From Saprospiraceae bacterium (GTDB taxonomy: Bacteria; Bacteroidota; Bacteroidia; Chitinophagales; Saprospiraceae): a stretch of DNA of 9,898 nucleotides. The notes under the pieces were generated by a model, which saw only the letters and a list, made by a program, of their open reading frames with translations, ran no database searches and was not told the DNA's origin. Numbering within the stretch: the first letter of the stretch is position 1; each line of letters starts with the position of its first letter. The position numbers and the translations under genes were made by a program. The stretch lies in assembly GCA_027009605.1 (NCBI GenBank), contig JALVCY010000415.1, positions 1 to 9,898 of the forward strand, written 5' to 3'. This document shows, piece by piece, positions 7,394 to 9,898 of the stretch.

Positions 7394-8671
7394 ATGATAA
7401 AAGACATCGCCGAATTAGTCAAAGCCGGAGTTATTTCTCAAGAAACGGCCAATGACATTCAAAAATACTATGACCAAAAGGGGAGCGCAGCCCCTAATCG
7501 GCTTTTTATTGTTTTTGGCGTATTGGGCGCGATACTGGTGGGGTTGGGGATTATTTTGATTTTGGCGCATAATTGGGATGAATTGCCGAGATGGACAAAA
7601 ACCATTTTTGCTTTCGTTCCGCTTATTGTTGGACAAATACTGAGTGGATTTACACTCCTGAAAAAGGCCGGTAGCGTGGCTTGGCGGGAAAGCTCGGCGG
7701 TATTATTGTTTTTTGGGATAGGGGCGAGTATTGCATTGGTGGCGCAGATTTACAATCTTTCCGGGGATTTGAGTTCTTTTTTATTGACTTGGATGTTGCT
7801 GGCTTTGCCGGTGGTTTACTTGCTAAAATCTTCGGCCACTTCCTTGATGTACATCATCGGGATAACCTATTATGTGACGGTCAACTACATGAAGTCCGGG
7901 CCCGAAGAACTCTATTACCTGTTACTTTTATTGCTGATTTTGCCTTATTATTTTCTGCTTATCAAGCGTCAACCTTACGGCAATTTTACCGGTTTTCATC
8001 ATTGGCTGATACCGGTTTCTCTATTAATCGTGCTGATGAGTTGGGTACACCAAAACGGCCAACTGATGGTTATTGCCTATATGAGTCTGTTGGGTATTTT
8101 GTACTTAATAGGGCAGTTGGATTACTTTGCTCGCCAAAAAATACGGCGCAATGGCTATGAAGTCCTAGGCTCCTTGGGCACTGTTGTGATGCTTTTGGGT
8201 CTAAGCTTTGATTTTTTCTGGAAAGAACTGCGTCGCTGGGATTACCACCAACACGAGGCCTTTTCTTCGCCGGAATTTATACTTGCCGTTATTTTGACTT
8301 TGGTGGCCATGGGTTTGTTCATACACCACATTAGGCGGCGACCCTTGCGGGAAATACAACCCGTTGCGCCTGTTTTTGGGTTATTTGTTTTGGTTTATTT
8401 TTTAGGAATGTCTTCTTCGCTGGCGATTGTTTTGGTTAATTTGTTGGCATTTGGAGTCGGTGTGATGACCATCCGGGAAGGAGCCAAGATGAATAGTTTA
8501 GGGGTGTTAAATTACGGGTTATTGATTATTGCCGCCTTGGTGGTCTGTCGATTTTTTGATACGCATTTGAGTTTTGTGGTTCGGGGCTTGCTATTTGTGA
8601 CGGTGGGGATTGGTTTCTTTATGGTTAATTATTGGATGCTCAAAAAAAGAAAAAAGGATGAAGTACAGTAA
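7394..8671 (+). CDS. DUF2157 polytopic membrane protein
   Basis: Inner-membrane protein of 425 residues with unknown function. The N-terminal 35 residues form a soluble helical segment (IAELVKAGVISQETANDIQKYY), the hallmark of DUF2157 proteins, followed by a first membrane span (LFIVFGVLGAILVGLGIILILAHNWDELP) whose trailing Asn-Trp-Asp is also typical of the family. About eleven to thirteen hydrophobic spans cover the rest, ending in a Lys/Arg-rich cytoplasmic tail (KKRKKDE). The ATG at 7394 gives the family N-terminus directly. The end overlaps the next gene by 14 bases, and the DUF2157-GDYXXLXY pairing is recurrent in bacteria, so the two probably act together in the membrane. GC is about 40% (rows at 7741 and 8341), unlike the restriction genes just upstream, so this is likely resident chromosome. 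Confidence 0.88.
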   Translation: MIKDIAELVKAGVISQETANDIQKYYDQKGSAAPNRLFIVFGVLGAILVGLGIILILAHNWDELPRWTKTIFAFVPLIVGQILSGFTLLKKAGSVAWRESSAVLLFFGIGASIALVAQIYNLSGDLSSFLLTWMLLALPVVYLLKSSATSLMYIIGITYYVTVNYMKSGPEELYYLLLLLLILPYYFLLIKRQPYGNFTGFHHWLIPVSLLIVLMSWVHQNGQLMVIAYMSLLGILYLIGQLDYFARQKIRRNGYEVLGSLGTVVMLLGLSFDFFWKELRRWDYHQHEAFSSPEFILAVILTLVAMGLFIHHIRRRPLREIQPVAPVFGLFVLVYFLGMSSSLAIVLVNLLAFGVGVMTIREGAKMNSLGVLNYGLLIIAALVVCRFFDTHLSFVVRGLLFVTVGIGFFMVNYWMLKKRKKDEVQ

Positions 8672-9260
8672 GTTTATATTTCCCATTTTTTTGGTGATGG
8701 TCTTAGTCCAGTTATTTGTGCCGGCCAAGATGATATGGAATCACGAGAAAACTTTGGTGACCGGCAAGGTCTATAAGTTCAAAACTCGCCCGATAGATCC
8801 CGCTGACCCCTTTCGGGGAAAATATATAGTGCTCCGTTTTTACGAAAGTGAATACCCCGTATCAAACCCCGATGACTGGGAAAAAGGCCAAAGCATTTTT
8901 GTCCTTTTATCGGAAGATGCAGACGGATACGCCAAAATAGCAGGCATCACTCCGGAAAAACCGGCCTCAAATCAAGATTTTGTAAAAGCAAAAATACGAT
9001 ACATCAAAGACTACGCATCCAATGCCGTGGTGATTGGATACCCCTTTGACCGCTATTACATGGAAGAATCTAAAGCCAAAGATGCCGAAAAACTAACCCG
9101 ACGCCAACCGCCGAGACGAAACAAACAAGGCGAAATCCTAGATAATCAACAAGAAGTCTATGCGGTCGTACGCATCTTGGATGGTGAAGCCGTCTTGGAA
9201 AACGTCATGATCGACGGCGAGAAAATCGAAGATGTAGTCAAACGGATGGCTAAAGAATGA
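8658..9260 (+). CDS. GDYXXLXY-domain protein
   Basis: Membrane-anchored protein of 200 residues; function unknown. The start at 8658 gives a short basic N-terminus plus one hydrophobic segment (FIFPIFLVMVLVQLFVPAKMI, about 7-26); the in-frame GTG at 8610 would lie deep in the preceding gene. The family motif appears as DPFRGKYIVLRFY (50-62): Gly54, Tyr56 and Leu59 are kept, while the Asp of GDY is Lys55 and the last Tyr is Phe61. A second conserved stretch is YPFDRYYMEESKAKDAEKL (128-146). A basic loop follows (RRQPPRRNKQ, 148-157) and the protein ends in a charged tail. The bulk would lie outside the cytoplasmic membrane. It overlaps DUF2157 by 14 bases and is probably its partner. Two of the three GATC sites in the window lie in this gene. 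Confidence 0.85.
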   Translation: MKYSKFIFPIFLVMVLVQLFVPAKMIWNHEKTLVTGKVYKFKTRPIDPADPFRGKYIVLRFYESEYPVSNPDDWEKGQSIFVLLSEDADGYAKIAGITPEKPASNQDFVKAKIRYIKDYASNAVVIGYPFDRYYMEESKAKDAEKLTRRQPPRRNKQGEILDNQQEVYAVVRILDGEAVLENVMIDGEKIEDVVKRMAKE

Positions 9261-9318
9261 TGCCTTTGAGAATGAAATCAGCTCCCCCCAAATGACAGGG
9301 TAAGCGAAAGAAAAGAAA

Positions 9319-9376
9319 GGCTATATTGTCGTCTCGAGCACCATCTAAGGGTGAAGTAGGAGATCGAAATATAGCC
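9319..9376. repeat. 58-nt hairpin intergenic repeat
   Basis: Outer arms GGCTATATT (9319-9327) and AATATAGCC (9368-9376) are perfect inverted repeats. Inside, TCTC pairs with GAGA, and CACC (9339-9342) with GGTG (9350-9353). The CGTCTCGAG and GGAGATCGAAAT parts resemble dispersed small palindromes I recall from Bacteroidota intergenic regions; the preceding AAATGACAGGG may be a scrap of the same family. It lacks a T-run, so it is not a standard terminator. It contains one of the three GATC sites. Confidence 0.6.
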
Positions 9377-9458
9377 CGGCACAAATTTAAAAAAAAGTTT
9401 GCAATTAATTTGGAAATCAACCCTATATCTTAGGGTAAGGAAAAATGTAATGCCTAAG

Positions 9459-9496
9459 CACTAAGTACACGAAGCTGCCACTAAGAACTCACTAAG
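9459..9496. repeat. CACTAAG direct repeats
   Basis: CACTAAG occurs at 9459-9465, 9479-9485 and 9490-9496, with offsets of 20 and 11 bases. The intervening TACACGAAG fits a degenerate repeat unit. No function is evident. Confidence 0.45.
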
Positions 9497-9558
9497 GTGT
9501 TGATTGTCAATGAGTTAGATACCATCTTTATCGGCAATTTTTCACTCCCCGGTCTAAG

Positions 9559-9701
9559 CTATTTTGGTCAAAAAATGTCCTTTTGCGCCTGTTTTTGCTG
9601 AATTTTTTTTTGACGTAGGGACGCACGGCCGTGCGTCCCTACGCCAAAATACACAAAAATGCCAATTTTCTATCTAAAAATAGGGGCACCTAAACAGTTA
9701 C
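9559..9701 (+). mobile_element. Palindromic MITE-like element, copy B (rearranged)
   Basis: Same family as copies A and C but damaged. It lacks the left GTAACT end: similarity starts at CTATTTTGGTCAAAAAATG, which is copy-A type. Its right arm (CTATCTAAAAATAGGGGCACC to AGTTAC) is copy-C type. Its head is replaced by a 30-bp perfect palindrome (9614-9643), and the usual CTTCAAAAATTGTAGC segment is missing. It ends 11 bases before copy C starts. Confidence 0.7.
9614..9643. repeat. 30-bp perfect palindrome
   Basis: CGTAGGGACGCACGG is followed by its exact reverse complement, with no loop. It forms the head of element copy B, in the place where copies A and C have CGTAG-CCCAG-CTACG; the outer CGTAG/CTACG is shared. 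Very GC-rich inside an AT-rich element. I recall similar palindromes scattered in other genomes, which suggests an independent small repeat that entered copy B. Confidence 0.8.
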
Positions 9702-9712
9702 GATATTTTTTT

Positions 9713-9876
9713 GTAACTATTTAGCCACCCGCTAATTTTTGCTAGAAAATGCCCTTTTTGCGCCTGTTTTTGCTAAAATTTTCTCACGTAGCCCAGCTAC
9801 GCTTCAAAAATTGTAGCTTCAACATCCACAAAAATGCCTATTTTCTATCTAAAAATAGGGGCATCTAAACAGTTAC
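9713..9876 (+). mobile_element. Palindromic MITE-like element, copy C
   Basis: Intact 164-bp copy in the same orientation as copy A. Ends are GTAACTATTTAG and, inverted, GTAACTGTTTAG. It is flanked by exact 8-bp direct repeats ATTTTTTT (9705-9712 and 9877-9884); these are low in complexity, but the A is in register. Its core (9753-9844) matches copy A at 91 of 92 positions, while the outer arms differ from copy A yet still pair with each other. Confidence 0.8.
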
Positions 9877-9898
9877 ATTTTTTTTATATTCTATTTCT

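Larger units (their letters stand above)
9261..9898. other. Gene-free repeat zone
   Basis: No credible gene is seen in 638 bases. The zone holds a 58-nt hairpin (9319-9376), a small CCCTA/TAGGG hairpin (9421-9435), three CACTAAG repeats, a damaged palindromic element (copy B) and an intact one (copy C). It looks like a landing place for small repeats. No intrinsic terminator with a T-run follows the 9260 stop. Confidence 0.75.

Noticed and set aside
7681..8160. 159-residue + frame inside DUF2157
   Set aside because: Out-of-frame reading of a hydrophobic membrane gene; the DUF2157 frame has clear family features.
9319..9376. Reading the hairpin as the terminator of the DUF2157 operon
   Set aside because: No T-run follows and the loop is long; a dispersed repeat is more likely.
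9459..9496. CRISPR-like array
   Set aside because: Only three 7-base repeats with unequal 4-13 base spacing; no cas gene.

Overview
The window looks like chromosome of a Bacteroidota bacterium. The reasons are a large outer-membrane beta-barrel protein with a Gln-type signal-peptide cleavage site, an ECF-like sigma factor in a small operon, weak or absent Shine-Dalgarno sequences, TTG starts, and a DUF2157/GDYXXLXY membrane pair of the kind found in this phylum. I see no rRNA, tRNA or CRISPR array. All genes are on the + strand.

Layout. (1) 150-2507: an outer-membrane protein with two duplicated barrel-like domains, a long coiled coil and a third C-terminal barrel, closed by a strong intrinsic terminator (2530-2557). 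(2) 2767-4349: an operon of a sigma factor, an 82-residue protein of unknown function and a membrane-anchored M15-type zinc peptidase with a dockerin/EF-hand-like loop. (3) 4354-4516: a 163-bp palindromic mobile element (copy A), inserted on the stop codon of the peptidase gene and flanked by near-perfect 8-bp direct repeats. (4) 4689-7319: a two-gene restriction-modification operon, a C5-cytosine methyltransferase followed with zero spacing by a Sau3AI/MutH-type endonuclease. It is much more AT-rich than its neighbours and has a 14-bp perfect palindrome in its leader. (5) 7394-9260: a DUF2157 polytopic membrane protein overlapping a GDYXXLXY-type protein. (6) 9261-9898: a gene-free repeat zone with a 58-nt hairpin repeat, CACTAAG repeats, a rearranged copy (B) of the palindromic element carrying a perfect 30-bp palindrome as its head, and an intact copy (C) with exact 8-bp flanking repeats.

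Two results stand out. First, the predicted target of the restriction system, GATC, occurs only three times in 9.9 kb by hand scan (8796, 9209, 9362), where about 35-40 would be expected. This supports the GATC specificity and suggests that the surrounding chromosome has long been exposed to such an enzyme. Second, the three palindromic repeats form a small non-autonomous element family with GTAACT ends and 8-bp target duplications. Their cores are nearly identical while their outer arms differ between copies but still fit each other within a copy, and copy B looks recombinant. Copies A and C are in direct orientation and bracket the restriction system and the membrane pair.
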